Of a DNA stretch of 64,000 nucleotides, positions 44,558 through 53,438 are shown piece by piece; the stretch's first letter is position 1; each line of letters starts with the position of its first letter. Origin of the DNA: Gemmatimonadota bacterium (GTDB taxonomy: Bacteria; Gemmatimonadota; Gemmatimonadetes; Gemmatimonadales; Gemmatimonadaceae); contig JAQBQB010000005.1 in assembly GCA_028287235.1 (NCBI GenBank), positions 1 to 64,000 on the forward strand, read 5' to 3'. A model generated the notes under the pieces. It worked only from the letters and a program-made list of their open reading frames with translations, was not told the origin of the DNA and did no database searches. The position numbers were made by a program, and so were the translations under genes.

Positions 44558-45148
44558 TCAACGCGCGGCCGCGCGATGGATACCGCGAATCGTCACCGGT
44601 GGCGTGAGCTTCTGCGCGTCCACCGGCGCGCGTTGAATCGCGCGAACCACGTCCATGCCGCGCGTCACGCGTCCAAAGGCGGCGAAGCCCTGGCCGTCGA
44701 GATTGCGGTGCCCACCGAAATCGAGCGACGGTTGATCGCCGACGCAAATGAAGAAATCGGCGGTCGCCGTGTTCGGCGCTCCGCGCGCCATCGAGAGCGT
44801 GCCGTCGAGGTGGTGCAGCGTCGTCACCGTCGTCCGTTCGAGCTCGATCGGCGGAAAGGCCTCGGCTGCGCGCGCCGGGTTCGGACCCGCCTGGATGACT
44901 TCGATTCGCACGCTGTCCCGCGGCTGATTCGACAGTGTCACGGAGCGATGAAACTGTCCGCCGGAATAAAAACCGCCGTCGACGTAGCGCAGAAAGTTGG
45001 CGACGCTCGTGGGCGCGTGTGCGCTGTCGAGGTCCACCGCGATGACGCCGCGATCCGTCTCGATCGTGACTTTGACCACGCCCGTTTGGGCGTGCAGGTT
45101 GGACGAGAGGATGGCCGCGAGGACGAACCCCAGATTCAGTGGGCGCAT
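44558..45148 (-). CDS. Periplasmic cyclophilin-type peptidyl-prolyl isomerase
   Basis: 196 residues. Signal peptide MRPLNLGFVLAAILSSNLHA; ATG 45148 chosen for it. Cyclophilin core: APTSVANFLRYVDGGFYSGG, FHRSVT, LSMARGAPNTATADFFICVG, FAAFGRVTRGMDVV. The active-site Arg is present (FHRS), and the usual QGGD segment is replaced by IQAGPNP, so isomerase activity may be reduced. Exported folding helper. Confidence 0.92.
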   Translation of the reverse strand: MRPLNLGFVLAAILSSNLHAQTGVVKVTIETDRGVIAVDLDSAHAPTSVANFLRYVDGGFYSGGQFHRSVTLSNQPRDSVRIEVIQAGPNPARAAEAFPPIELERTTVTTLHHLDGTLSMARGAPNTATADFFICVGDQPSLDFGGHRNLDGQGFAAFGRVTRGMDVVRAIQRAPVDAQKLTPPVTIRGIHRAAAR

Positions 45149-45307
45149 GCGGCGTACGAAAGTGTGGGCGGCGCATGGCCGCAATCCCCGCGAATGTTCC
45201 CATGACGTGACACAGGCTGTCCAGCGATCGGGACACCGCGGTGGCGAGGCGCGGTCGGAAAATTGCGCAAGTCAATGTGACGTAATAACTTACGATGGAA
45301 GAACCCG

Positions 45308-45336
45308 GTGGCCGCCAACCTGCGTTGAGCGGCCAC
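45308..45336 (+). promoter_or_regulatory. Hairpin in the leader of the barrel-NlpC/P60 gene
   Basis: A perfect 8-bp stem, GTGGCCGC (45308-45315) and GCGGCCAC (45329-45336), with a 13-nt loop, is followed by a small CTCC-CTGGAG hairpin that includes the ribosome site GGAG near 45349-45352. The fold could hide or expose the ribosome site of the gene starting at GTG 45359. Known c-di-AMP (ydaO) riboswitch core motifs are not present. Confidence 0.35.
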
Positions 45337-45358
45337 GAATGCCTCCCTGGAGTCCCCA

Positions 45359-46507
45359 GTGTACAGGTCGACGCCCACTCTCGCCTCCGCCGCCCTGCTC
45401 GGAGCCGCGATCGCCATGCCCGCGGCCTCCGCCGCCGCGCAGCAGTCCGATCTCTCGATCAGCCCGTTCGTGTCCTTCCTGCCGAGCGCCGGCGCCAGCC
45501 CGCTGGCAGGCCTTGCGCTCACCGTGGCCGGGAACGCCGGACTGGGGCTCCGAGCGAGCGCGCAGATGGCATTAGAGAATACGAATAACACCGCCTTCGG
45601 TGCGACGGCGAGCATCCGCCCGTGGGGCGCCGACGCCGACGCGGTTTTTTCGATCGGCGGACGCGCGTTTGGCACGTTCAACCGAACGTTCGCGCCGTTT
45701 GTCTTCGCGGGCGTCGGCACGGCTGGCAGGGACAGCCTCGGCGCGACGACGCTGCACAGCAACTGGAGCTACGGCGCCGGCGCGGTCATTCCCCTGGGCG
45801 GCGCGATCGACGTGTTCGGCGAATCGCGTTGGCGCATGTCGCGCTTCGTGCTGCCGACGGCGTCGCTCGCGCCCACGCCGACGAACGAGATCCGCGTGGG
45901 GCTCTCCTTCCATTTTGGCGGCAGCGCGAACGATTCGCGTTCCGGGCGCCAGCCGCGCGGCCGCCGCGCCGACGCGATTCCGTCGAGCCTCCCTTCCACG
46001 GCGCGCTATCCGACGACGTCGACCGCTAGCGCCACGCGCGTTCTCGGCACCGCCGACCAGTACGTCGGCGTGCCGTATCGTTGGGGCGGCACGTCGCCCA
46101 ACTCCGGGTTCGATTGCTCCGGCTTCGTGCAGTACGTCTTCGCCAAGCAGGGCGTGCAGCTTCCGCGCACGTCGCGCGACCAGGCGCAGGTGGGCATGGC
46201 GCTTTCGCCCGATTGGCGCGCCGTGTCGGCAGGCGATCTCGTGATGTTCGAAGAGAGCGGACGTATCAGCCACGTCGCGATCTACGCCGGACACAATCGC
46301 ATCATCCACTCGAGCTCGAGCGGCGGCGGCGTGCGGTACGACGATCTCTCGACGCAGCGCGGCGAGTGGTTCGTCGATCACATGGTCGCGGCGCGGCGCG
46401 TGACGCCCGACTCGCGCGGTCTGATGCTCGACCTCGCACGCGGATTCGCGACGGATGCCGCGGTGCAGCTCGACGGACCGGATCACGCACCGAAGCCGGC
46501 GCCGTGA
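45359..46507 (+). CDS. Outer-membrane-barrel/NlpC-P60 (C40) peptidase fusion
   Basis: 382 residues. Signal peptide ending ASAAAQ. Residues 30-200 look like a small outer-membrane beta-barrel (GLGLRASAQMALENTNNTAF, APFVFAGVGTAGRDS, SNWSYGAGAVIPLGGAIDVF, NEIRVGLSFHFGG). Residues 225-360 are an NlpC/P60 domain: Cys253 in GFDCSGFVQYVF, His305 in ISHVAIYAGHN, with a His/Ser cluster as third polar residue. Such peptidases cut gamma-D-Glu-diamino acid bonds in peptidoglycan. A barrel-anchored version is unusual. GTG start with a GGAG ribosome site. Confidence 0.88.
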   Translation: MYRSTPTLASAALLGAAIAMPAASAAAQQSDLSISPFVSFLPSAGASPLAGLALTVAGNAGLGLRASAQMALENTNNTAFGATASIRPWGADADAVFSIGGRAFGTFNRTFAPFVFAGVGTAGRDSLGATTLHSNWSYGAGAVIPLGGAIDVFGESRWRMSRFVLPTASLAPTPTNEIRVGLSFHFGGSANDSRSGRQPRGRRADAIPSSLPSTARYPTTSTASATRVLGTADQYVGVPYRWGGTSPNSGFDCSGFVQYVFAKQGVQLPRTSRDQAQVGMALSPDWRAVSAGDLVMFEESGRISHVAIYAGHNRIIHSSSSGGGVRYDDLSTQRGEWFVDHMVAARRVTPDSRGLMLDLARGFATDAAVQLDGPDHAPKPAP

Positions 46508-46538
46508 TCCGCGCCTCGGCCAGCGATTTGGCCAGCGC

Positions 46539-47306
46539 TCAGGGTTCCGGCGACTCCGAGATGAACGCGATCTGATCGACGAGCAGGAAATCGAGCGAGG
46601 CGACGAGCAGCCAACTGTCGTCGAACTGGCGGCGGGCCATCACGGTGAGCGGCGCCTCGCGTCCCCAACCGTCGCCGACGAACTGGATCTCGGCGTCCGA
46701 GCGTCCGGCGAGCGACGGTTCGTCGGCGCCGAGGAAGGGGCCGCGTATGGAATCGTCGCGACGATAGACGATGTGCGCGATACGATCGCCGTCGTCGACG
46801 TAGCCGAGCCCCTTGAAGTTGAACTGCTTTTCCCCCTGCGCGACGACTTCGTTGGCGGTCGCCCGCGTCATGCGCCGGAGCTCGACGTTGCGGTCGACCT
46901 GCCGGCGGATGGACTTGCCCTCGAGCCACGCCGCGAACACGGCGGCGGGCGTCATCGCCTCCAGCGCGGCGAGCGACTTGACGCTCGGCACCTGGTCGCG
47001 CAGCCGCTGCTTGGGATCGAGGCTCTCACGGAAGCGCGTGACCTGATACTCGGCGACGGCGCGCGGCATGCTCGGCACGGCCTTCATCAGCTCCGTGGCC
47101 GTGAGCTTGTGACTCTGCTCGGCGGGGGGCGACAGGCTCTCGATCAGGTTGCGCTTGAAGAAGGTGAGACTGGCGGGGTCGCAGAGGCGGGCGACGCCGT
47201 GCCAGTCGTCGCGGTTCAGCGCGTGGATGGCGGCGCCGAACAACGTGACAGGATCGGAATACGTACTCACTAACGACAGCCTCGATTCGTCGCGCATCGT
47301 ACTCAT
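46539..47306 (-). CDS. Protein of unknown function, NTF2-like pattern
   Basis: 255 residues, no signal peptide. Starts with a helix-loop (DPVTLFGAAIHALNRDDWHGVARLCDPASL), the common start of an NTF2/SnoaL-like fold, and ends with beta strands RQFDDSWLLVASLDFLLVDQ. ATG 47306 chosen; ATG 47297 also possible. Function unknown. Divergent from the M28 peptidase gene by 129 bp. Confidence 0.65.
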   Translation of the reverse strand: MSTMRDESRLSLVSTYSDPVTLFGAAIHALNRDDWHGVARLCDPASLTFFKRNLIESLSPPAEQSHKLTATELMKAVPSMPRAVAEYQVTRFRESLDPKQRLRDQVPSVKSLAALEAMTPAAVFAAWLEGKSIRRQVDRNVELRRMTRATANEVVAQGEKQFNFKGLGYVDDGDRIAHIVYRRDDSIRGPFLGADEPSLAGRSDAEIQFVGDGWGREAPLTVMARRQFDDSWLLVASLDFLLVDQIAFISESPEP

Positions 47307-47435
47307 GAATGTTCCGGAGTTCGCATCCGTGCAATCATGCACGCCGGGCCGAAATCCGCCAGGCTCGCGCGTCTTGCCGTGCGGGGTTTCCGAGGTCAGA
47401 ATCCGACATATCCACCGCCATCGTCGAGGAACTTG

Positions 47436-48641
47436 GTGCGCTCTCCATCCGTCAGCATCGCCCGCTGTGCATTCATCGCGCTCATTGCCGCGCCCGCGTC
47501 CCTGTTCGCTCAGGCGGGAGCAGCCCCGGCCGATTCCGCCGACCCGTTCATCAAGACCATGGTCGGCCGGCTGGATCTCGAGAAGTACAAGGCGACGATC
47601 AAGGGACTGACCCAGTTCGGCGATCGCCGGCAGGGCACGGACCGCAACCGCGCCGCGGTCGACTGGATCGAGGCCCAGCTCAAGAGCTATGGCTGCACCC
47701 CGACCGAGCGGATCAAGTACGACTTCCAGCCTCCGGCGCCGCGCGCCGGGGGTGGCGGTCGAGGCGGTGACGCGGCACAGGGCGGGGGACGGATGCGCGG
47801 CATTCGCGCCCGCACGGGCGTGAACACGGATTCGCTCAAGCAAACGGACCTCAAGGTGCGCGCGCTCGACATGCAGCCCACCACGCCCGGCGAGCGTGAG
47901 GAGGTTTACTGCACGAAAGTCGGGACGACGCACCCGAACGAGATGTACATCGTGGGCGGCCACATGGACGGCCACGGCTGGGGTGAGGCCGCGAACGACG
48001 ACGGCTCGGGCACGGCGCTCGTGATGGAGCTGGCGCGCATCTTCAGCAGCCCCGACGTGCAGACGGATCGCTCGATCCGGTTCGTTCTCTGGAACAACGA
48101 AGAGACGGGCACGAACGGCGCGCGCGCCTACATCGCACAGCGCGAGAAGCTTCAGGGGATCGAGCAGCCTGTTGGGTCGGGGAAATATCCGGAGCCCAAG
48201 TGGCTGGGCATGATCCAGCACGACATGATGATGTTCGATCACGGCCCTCCGCGCGCCGACGGCACGGTGAGCCCGGATCAGCGTCCTGAAGCCGACGTCA
48301 ACATTGAGTTCGCCGGCACGTCGAAGTTTGCCGACGGCGCGCAGAAGCTCGCCTGGTTCTTCCAAACGGCGAACGAGAAGTACGCGACGGACTATCCGGC
48401 GAAGGTCGGCCAGCACATGACGAACACCGACTCCGGCCCGTTCCAGGATCTCGTGCCGGCGATCAGCCTTCGCGAGAATGAGCGCGGCGAACAGATCGGC
48501 GCCGGTTGGGATCCGCACTGGCACCAGGTCACCGACATGTACTCGACGTTCAGTGACAAGGATTTCCGGCTCGGCCTGAACGCGGCGCAGACGACGTTGA
48601 GCGCGGTGGCGGCGCTCGCCGGCACCAAGTCGAAGAACTAG
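47436..48641 (+). CDS. Secreted M28-family zinc aminopeptidase
   Basis: 401 residues. GTG 47436 has a GAGGA ribosome site 5 bases upstream and starts a signal peptide (SIARCAFIALIAAPASLFAQ). Zinc ligands: His and Asp in YIVGGHMDGHGWGEAANDDGSGTA, Glu in WNNEETGTNGARA, Asp in IQHDMMMFD, and a late His in WDPHWHQVTD. A Gly/Arg-rich insert (residues 107-122) interrupts the fold between the propeptide-like start and the catalytic core. Likely extracellular aminopeptidase. Confidence 0.92.
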   Translation: MRSPSVSIARCAFIALIAAPASLFAQAGAAPADSADPFIKTMVGRLDLEKYKATIKGLTQFGDRRQGTDRNRAAVDWIEAQLKSYGCTPTERIKYDFQPPAPRAGGGGRGGDAAQGGGRMRGIRARTGVNTDSLKQTDLKVRALDMQPTTPGEREEVYCTKVGTTHPNEMYIVGGHMDGHGWGEAANDDGSGTALVMELARIFSSPDVQTDRSIRFVLWNNEETGTNGARAYIAQREKLQGIEQPVGSGKYPEPKWLGMIQHDMMMFDHGPPRADGTVSPDQRPEADVNIEFAGTSKFADGAQKLAWFFQTANEKYATDYPAKVGQHMTNTDSGPFQDLVPAISLRENERGEQIGAGWDPHWHQVTDMYSTFSDKDFRLGLNAAQTTLSAVAALAGTKSKN

Positions 48642-48688
48642 AGAACGTTGTCATCCCGAGCGACCATCGATACCGGCCGCACCACTAC

Positions 48689-51600
48689 TCACCCGCCAAA
48701 GAACCCACCGCGTCCGCCGCCCGCTCTACCCGGCCGCAGTTGGCGAATCGCCTGGTTGTCGAGGAAGAGCGCGATGTACGCGGGCAGCTTCCGGATCTGT
48801 TCATCCGTGAGAAGCTTCTTCGCCGACGGTCCGAAGATGCCCATCTGGTCGAGCGACTTGTTCTCGGCCGTGCGCACCTGCTCGTAGGCCTCGTCCAGGT
48901 TGAACTTGTCCGGCAGCGCCGCGAGATACTTCGCCACGGGCGTCCAGATCGAGTCGATCTTCTTGCCGTACACCTTGTTGAGAATGGCGATGCTGTCCGC
49001 CACGTCGTTGCTCAGGCCGAGCGAGTCGCCCTGCCGCAGCATCTGCTCGAAGGGGTTGGGGTAGCTGCGCATGTACTGCTGCTTGATCTGCGTTTCGCTC
49101 ATCTTGTTCCCCTTGCCGCCGCGTCCCGTGCGCATCCGGAGGAACAGGTCCTGCCGCTCGCGCTCGGGGCCCACGTCGAGGCGCACGTCGAGCGTGAGCT
49201 GCATCGGCGCGAGGTTGAGCGCGCTCGCCTGACGATTCGCGCCGAAGCGCGGATTGACGTCGTAGCGGTACTGCTGCGTCGTTGGATCGAAGCCGCGCAC
49301 GAAAAGCAGCGTGGGATCGGTAAAGCTCGGCGCGCCCCAGCCGTGCAGGTTGCTCGAGCCGTGGACGAGCGCGTCGATGCCCGTGAGCGGATTGGCGATG
49401 CCGAGCGAGATCGTGGCGCGATCGGGAATCTTGAGCGCCTGCGACACCAGCGACACGCGCAAGCTGAGGCTCGTCGACCACGGACCCTCACAGCTGTTCC
49501 TCCCCGCGATCGTACCGATCTGCTTGTTGAGACAGTCGCGCACCGAGCTCGGTGCGTTGCCGAGCAGATTCTGCATCGCCGACGCGAGCGCCGGGTCGGC
49601 CGTCTTCGCCGGGTTGTAGATGAACGCGCGGTCGTTGTTGTAGCCGTCGCCGTTGATATCGCCCGATACCGAGGGCGTGAAGGGATTGCCCGACTGAAAG
49701 CGCCCGAACGCCGTGACGCTCACGGCCTGATGGAACGTGTAGCCGACGTTGTACGTGATCTGGTGCCGCGCGTCGCGATCGCCGCGCGCCCACTGCGTGA
49801 GATACGGATCGCTGCCCGTGTTCCCGCCGCCGAAGCCGCGCGTCTCGTCGACGACCTTCTGCCATACGTACGTGGCGCTCCACTGGAACGCCGAATTGAA
49901 GGCGATCGGAGACACGCCGAAGGTGAGCTGCGTGCTGTGCGATTGCAGGTCCGACAGATAGTCCGTGACCTGCGCGTAGCTCTGCGTCACGCGCGCGTCG
50001 CGCGAGATGATCGCGCCGGTCGTGGGGAAGATGCTCGACGGATTCACGTACACCGGCCGCCCTTCACCGGGAAGCGTGAAGCGCGCGATGCGGTTGAAGT
50101 TGAGGTCGATCTGGCTCTGTTGATTCAGATTCAGCGAGTACGTCGCGCCGCTCGACAGCCGGAAGCGGTTGTTGAGCACCGGCGCGTTCCAGTTGAGGTT
50201 TCCGCGCCAGCTGCGCTGCGGCGTGTAGTCGGGCGCGAACAGCGACACGTTCGGCACGGTGCTCGACAGCGACGTGAGATCGCCCGCGCACGTGGTCGGA
50301 ATGCTGCCGGTGCTCTGCAGGTAATCGAGCCAGTTCGGGACCGGCACCGCGCCGCCGATGCAACTCAACTGCTGCGCCGCCGAGGGAAGACCCGTCTGAT
50401 CGACCGCGGCCGCGATGAGCTGTGAGTTCGGCAGATTCTGGAATTGGCCGATGCCGCCGCTGATCTGGCCGCGCGATCCGCGCGCCGCGCCGTCGAAGCC
50501 GCCGATCTGCGGATTGGTGCCGTACGTCCAGCTGAAGCCGAGGCGCGGGCTGACGTACACGCCGCGCGGCACGGCATCGTTGCGGGCGCCGAAGATCGAG
50601 TCGACGACGGGATTGAACGCCGGGTTTCCCTGAAAGTGCGCGGCGTCGACACGCAGGCCATAGGTGACCTGCAATCGCGGCGTGGGCCGGTAGGCATCGC
50701 CCAACCAGGCCGACGCGCCCAGATCGTCGCCGAGCCGGCGGTTGACCTGCAGGCGGCGCGAGAAGCTCGCGGGAATGCCGTTCTGGAAGTCCGCGATCGA
50801 GTTGTAGACGAAAGTGCCGTAGCGATTGGTCGTGTTGTCCTGCGAGTACCGGTTGTAGCGCAGGTCTACGCCGAACTTGTAGCGGTGCTTGTTGTCGAGG
50901 CTGATCCAGGAGATCTGGTTCTGTAGCTCGCTCGTGAAGGTGTTCGCGTTGCGCGGCAGCCCGGTGTTGCCGCCGAACAGCAGGTTCGAGACGCCGGCGG
51001 TGCCGTCGTCGAAGTTCGAGTTGACGCGCACCGTGGCCGAGGGGAGCGCGACGTACGGATCGCCACTCGACACGCTCGACGACACCGAGCCGCTGGTCTC
51101 GTTGAGGAAACTCTCGTGGAAGTAGGCGGAGTGGCGCGCCTGCACGGTCCCGCCGTAGCTGCGCGTCTCGCCGCCGTGGAGCGGCACCGCGGTCGTCGTC
51201 AGGTTGGTCGCGTCCTGACCGCTCCAGCGGCCATTCAGCGTGAGATTGAAGTTGTGCGTGCCGCTCGGCGCGAAGTCGAAGCTCGTGATGAACGAGCCGT
51301 TCTGCGTCAGCTTGCTGTTTGGAATCGCGGGCGACGTGAGCGGAATGTTTGCGCTGTTGAGCAGCGTGATGAGCCGCTGCACGGAGTCGGCCGACACGCC
51401 GACGCGCTCGAGTGCGAGTGGATCGGTATTGAGCAAATCCTGAAGATTGCTCGTGCGCCTGCCGAGCTGCCAGGAGAAGGAGTAGAACGCCTTGTCGAGC
51501 TGAATGGGGCCGGAGGCGCTGCCGCTGAGCTGCAGGTTGGTGAACTGCTGCCCGAGCTGGCGGCCCACGGCGTCGGTGTACTGCAGCGTGGGCGCGTCCA

Positions 51601-52351
51601 CCGTCTGGTGGAACGAGCGTGTCACGTAGTTCGAGCCACTGTTCGTCCGGAGCGCGATCTGGGCGCCGGAGAAGCCTCCGCGCGACGGATCGAAGCTCGA
51701 GGTCGTGACGCGCGTCTGCGACGTGGCGTCGCGCGGCAGGTCGGTGCCCGAGAAGTTCAACCCGTTGAGCGTGATGTTGTTCTGGTCCGCGCCGAGTCCG
51801 AGCACGGAGAAGCCGTTCGCCGCGCCGTCGGCGCCGGGGATCAGCGTGATGCCGGGGAGCGTCGCCGCCATCGCCGACAGGTCGCCAAGGACGTCGATCG
51901 GCACGTTGCCGGTATTGATGGACTGATCGCGGCCGCCGATGTCCTGCTGATTCCCGTTCTGGTCGGGACGCTGGCGCCCGGCCGTGACGCGTACCGCGTC
52001 GAGGCTCACGGCGTTCTTGCTCAGCGTCGCGTCGCCGATGAGCACTTCCTCGTCGACCTCACGCTTGACCTCGAAGCGCGTCGGCTGAAAGCCAATGGTG
52101 GTGAACGACATCATGTAGTCGCCGCCGCCGCCGTTGAAGATGATCGTGTAGCGGCCGTCCTTGTTCGACTTGGTGTTGCGCGAGGTCTGATCCACGAGCG
52201 ACGTGGCGGTCACGGTCACGTTCTCGACGGGCTTCTTGTCGGGCCCGAGCACGCGGCCGCGGATGATGTCGGAAGAGCCCTGCGCGTGCAGTGGAGCGAC
52301 CATTCCAAGGAAGGCGACCAGCGCGAGCAATATCGTGCGACGAGGTGACAC
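48689..52351 (-). CDS. TonB-dependent receptor with carboxypeptidase-like N-terminal domain and an extra C-terminal region
   Basis: 1220 residues. GTG 52351 has a GAGGA ribosome site; signal peptide ends PLHAQG. A carboxypeptidase-regulatory beta-sandwich (IIRGRVLGPDKKPVENVTVT, NKDGRYTIIFNGGGGDYMMS) precedes the plug and a large barrel, as in SusC/RagA-like and Gemmatimonadota OMPs. The barrel appears to end near residue 1070. About 150 more residues follow, with helical motifs (SNDVADSIAILNKVYGKK, ADKFNLDEAYEQVRTAENK-like, TDEQIRKLPAYIALFLDNQ) and a Gly-rich end. Ligand unknown. A possible attenuator lies in its leader. Confidence 0.9.
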   Translation of the reverse strand: MSPRRTILLALVAFLGMVAPLHAQGSSDIIRGRVLGPDKKPVENVTVTATSLVDQTSRNTKSNKDGRYTIIFNGGGGDYMMSFTTIGFQPTRFEVKREVDEEVLIGDATLSKNAVSLDAVRVTAGRQRPDQNGNQQDIGGRDQSINTGNVPIDVLGDLSAMAATLPGITLIPGADGAANGFSVLGLGADQNNITLNGLNFSGTDLPRDATSQTRVTTSSFDPSRGGFSGAQIALRTNSGSNYVTRSFHQTVDAPTLQYTDAVGRQLGQQFTNLQLSGSASGPIQLDKAFYSFSWQLGRRTSNLQDLLNTDPLALERVGVSADSVQRLITLLNSANIPLTSPAIPNSKLTQNGSFITSFDFAPSGTHNFNLTLNGRWSGQDATNLTTTAVPLHGGETRSYGGTVQARHSAYFHESFLNETSGSVSSSVSSGDPYVALPSATVRVNSNFDDGTAGVSNLLFGGNTGLPRNANTFTSELQNQISWISLDNKHRYKFGVDLRYNRYSQDNTTNRYGTFVYNSIADFQNGIPASFSRRLQVNRRLGDDLGASAWLGDAYRPTPRLQVTYGLRVDAAHFQGNPAFNPVVDSIFGARNDAVPRGVYVSPRLGFSWTYGTNPQIGGFDGAARGSRGQISGGIGQFQNLPNSQLIAAAVDQTGLPSAAQQLSCIGGAVPVPNWLDYLQSTGSIPTTCAGDLTSLSSTVPNVSLFAPDYTPQRSWRGNLNWNAPVLNNRFRLSSGATYSLNLNQQSQIDLNFNRIARFTLPGEGRPVYVNPSSIFPTTGAIISRDARVTQSYAQVTDYLSDLQSHSTQLTFGVSPIAFNSAFQWSATYVWQKVVDETRGFGGGNTGSDPYLTQWARGDRDARHQITYNVGYTFHQAVSVTAFGRFQSGNPFTPSVSGDINGDGYNNDRAFIYNPAKTADPALASAMQNLLGNAPSSVRDCLNKQIGTIAGRNSCEGPWSTSLSLRVSLVSQALKIPDRATISLGIANPLTGIDALVHGSSNLHGWGAPSFTDPTLLFVRGFDPTTQQYRYDVNPRFGANRQASALNLAPMQLTLDVRLDVGPERERQDLFLRMRTGRGGKGNKMSETQIKQQYMRSYPNPFEQMLRQGDSLGLSNDVADSIAILNKVYGKKIDSIWTPVAKYLAALPDKFNLDEAYEQVRTAENKSLDQMGIFGPSAKKLLTDEQIRKLPAYIALFLDNQAIRQLRPGRAGGGRGGFFGG

Positions 52352-52463
52352 GGGATCCTCGAGAAGTGAATTGCGGACTTGAATGAGACACATCTACTAC
52401 GCACGATGGGCCGTGGCCGCTGTCTGGGGGTTGGCTCACGTCTCCTCGCTCACGGCTCGCAGG

Positions 52464-52501
52464 AAAAAAACGACTGCGCCCCAGAGATCGTCGGGGGCGC
52501 A
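52464..52501 (-). promoter_or_regulatory. Possible attenuator/terminator in the TonB-receptor leader, inside a 22-codon ORF
   Basis: On the minus strand an 8-bp GC stem (52494-52501 with 52475-52482) is followed after 4 bases by seven T (52464-52470), as in an intrinsic terminator. No minus-strand gene ends here; the receptor gene starts 113 bases downstream. A small ORF, 52518 to 52450 (MYRATNAPPTISGAQSFFSC, then EP and stop), runs across the hairpin, so ribosome position could affect folding. Confidence 0.45.
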
Positions 52502-52613
52502 TTGGTTGCTCGGTACATGAAATTTTCTTTGCGGATGCCGCGAACGCGGCCAACGCCCGCGGGGTGGATGTTCCCGTATGGCTCGGACGATTGGGAGCGG
52601 AGTATAACCATGG

Positions 52614-53438
52614 ATGGGATTAGCGTCCGCTCCACACGCTGCCGTCGTCGCGCTCCTGTGCGCGGCGGCGGCGAACGCGCAAACCGACAGTAGCCGGTCC
52701 GTTCCGTGGGTCACGAAGCGCGACGTCACGGCCGTTGGCGTCGCGATTGCCGCCACCCTCGCCATCGCACCGTTCGATCACGCGATCTCGCGCGAGCTCG
52801 GCGATCCTGAAAGTCTGCGCAACAGAGGGCTCAACCGCGCCGCCGACAACATTGCGTTCCTGGGGGGAAGCGGGCCGTTCCTCGTGAGTGGACTCGTCTA
52901 CGCCGCCGGCAGCGAGAGCCACATGCAGGGATTGGCGCACGCCGCGCTGCACAACATGGAAGCCATCGCGCTCGCGTCGAGCATCACGGGGCTCGCAAAG
53001 GGGCTCACCGGACGCGCGCTGCCGAACGTCGAGGCGCGGCACCAGTTCTCGTTCGGCCGAGGGTTCCACGAGGGGAACGGTCCGTTCGTCTCTTTCCCAT
53101 CGGGGCACACCGCGGCGGCGTTCGCGATGGCCGCGACGATCGCCGGCGAAGTCGATCACGTCGATCCCCGCATCGGCCGCATTGCGGGCCCGATCGCCTA
53201 CAGCGCCGCGGCGGCGGTGGGCGTGGCGCGCGTCATCCAGCGCGTGCACTGGCCGAGCGACTTGCCGCTCGCGGTAGTGATTGGAACGTGGAGCGGCCGC
53301 GCCGTGGAGAAACACGCGTACCGGAAAGGCCGCGCCGCCGCGGCGCTACGCGGATTGAGCGTTGTGCCGGCGGCGGGGGGACGCACGACGATCGCGTGGT
53401 CGTCGCTCGCTAGCCGGTATGAGCCTTCCGTTCCTTGA
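52614..53438 (+). CDS. PAP2-family membrane/periplasmic phosphatase
   Basis: 274 residues. Signal or first helix at the N terminus, then three or four more helices. PAP2 motifs: KGLTGRALPN (motif 1, variant), SFPSGHTAAAFAMAA (motif 2), RVIQRVHWPSDL (motif 3 with His nucleophile). Family members dephosphorylate undecaprenyl pyrophosphate or lipid phosphates in the envelope. The 3' end overlaps the convergent lipoprotein gene by 29 bp. Confidence 0.88.
   Translation: MGLASAPHAAVVALLCAAAANAQTDSSRSVPWVTKRDVTAVGVAIAATLAIAPFDHAISRELGDPESLRNRGLNRAADNIAFLGGSGPFLVSGLVYAAGSESHMQGLAHAALHNMEAIALASSITGLAKGLTGRALPNVEARHQFSFGRGFHEGNGPFVSFPSGHTAAAFAMAATIAGEVDHVDPRIGRIAGPIAYSAAAAVGVARVIQRVHWPSDLPLAVVIGTWSGRAVEKHAYRKGRAAAALRGLSVVPAAGGRTTIAWSSLASRYEPSVP

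Noticed and set aside
45250-45358. ydaO-type c-di-AMP riboswitch
   Set aside because: The family's core motifs are absent; only simple hairpins are seen.
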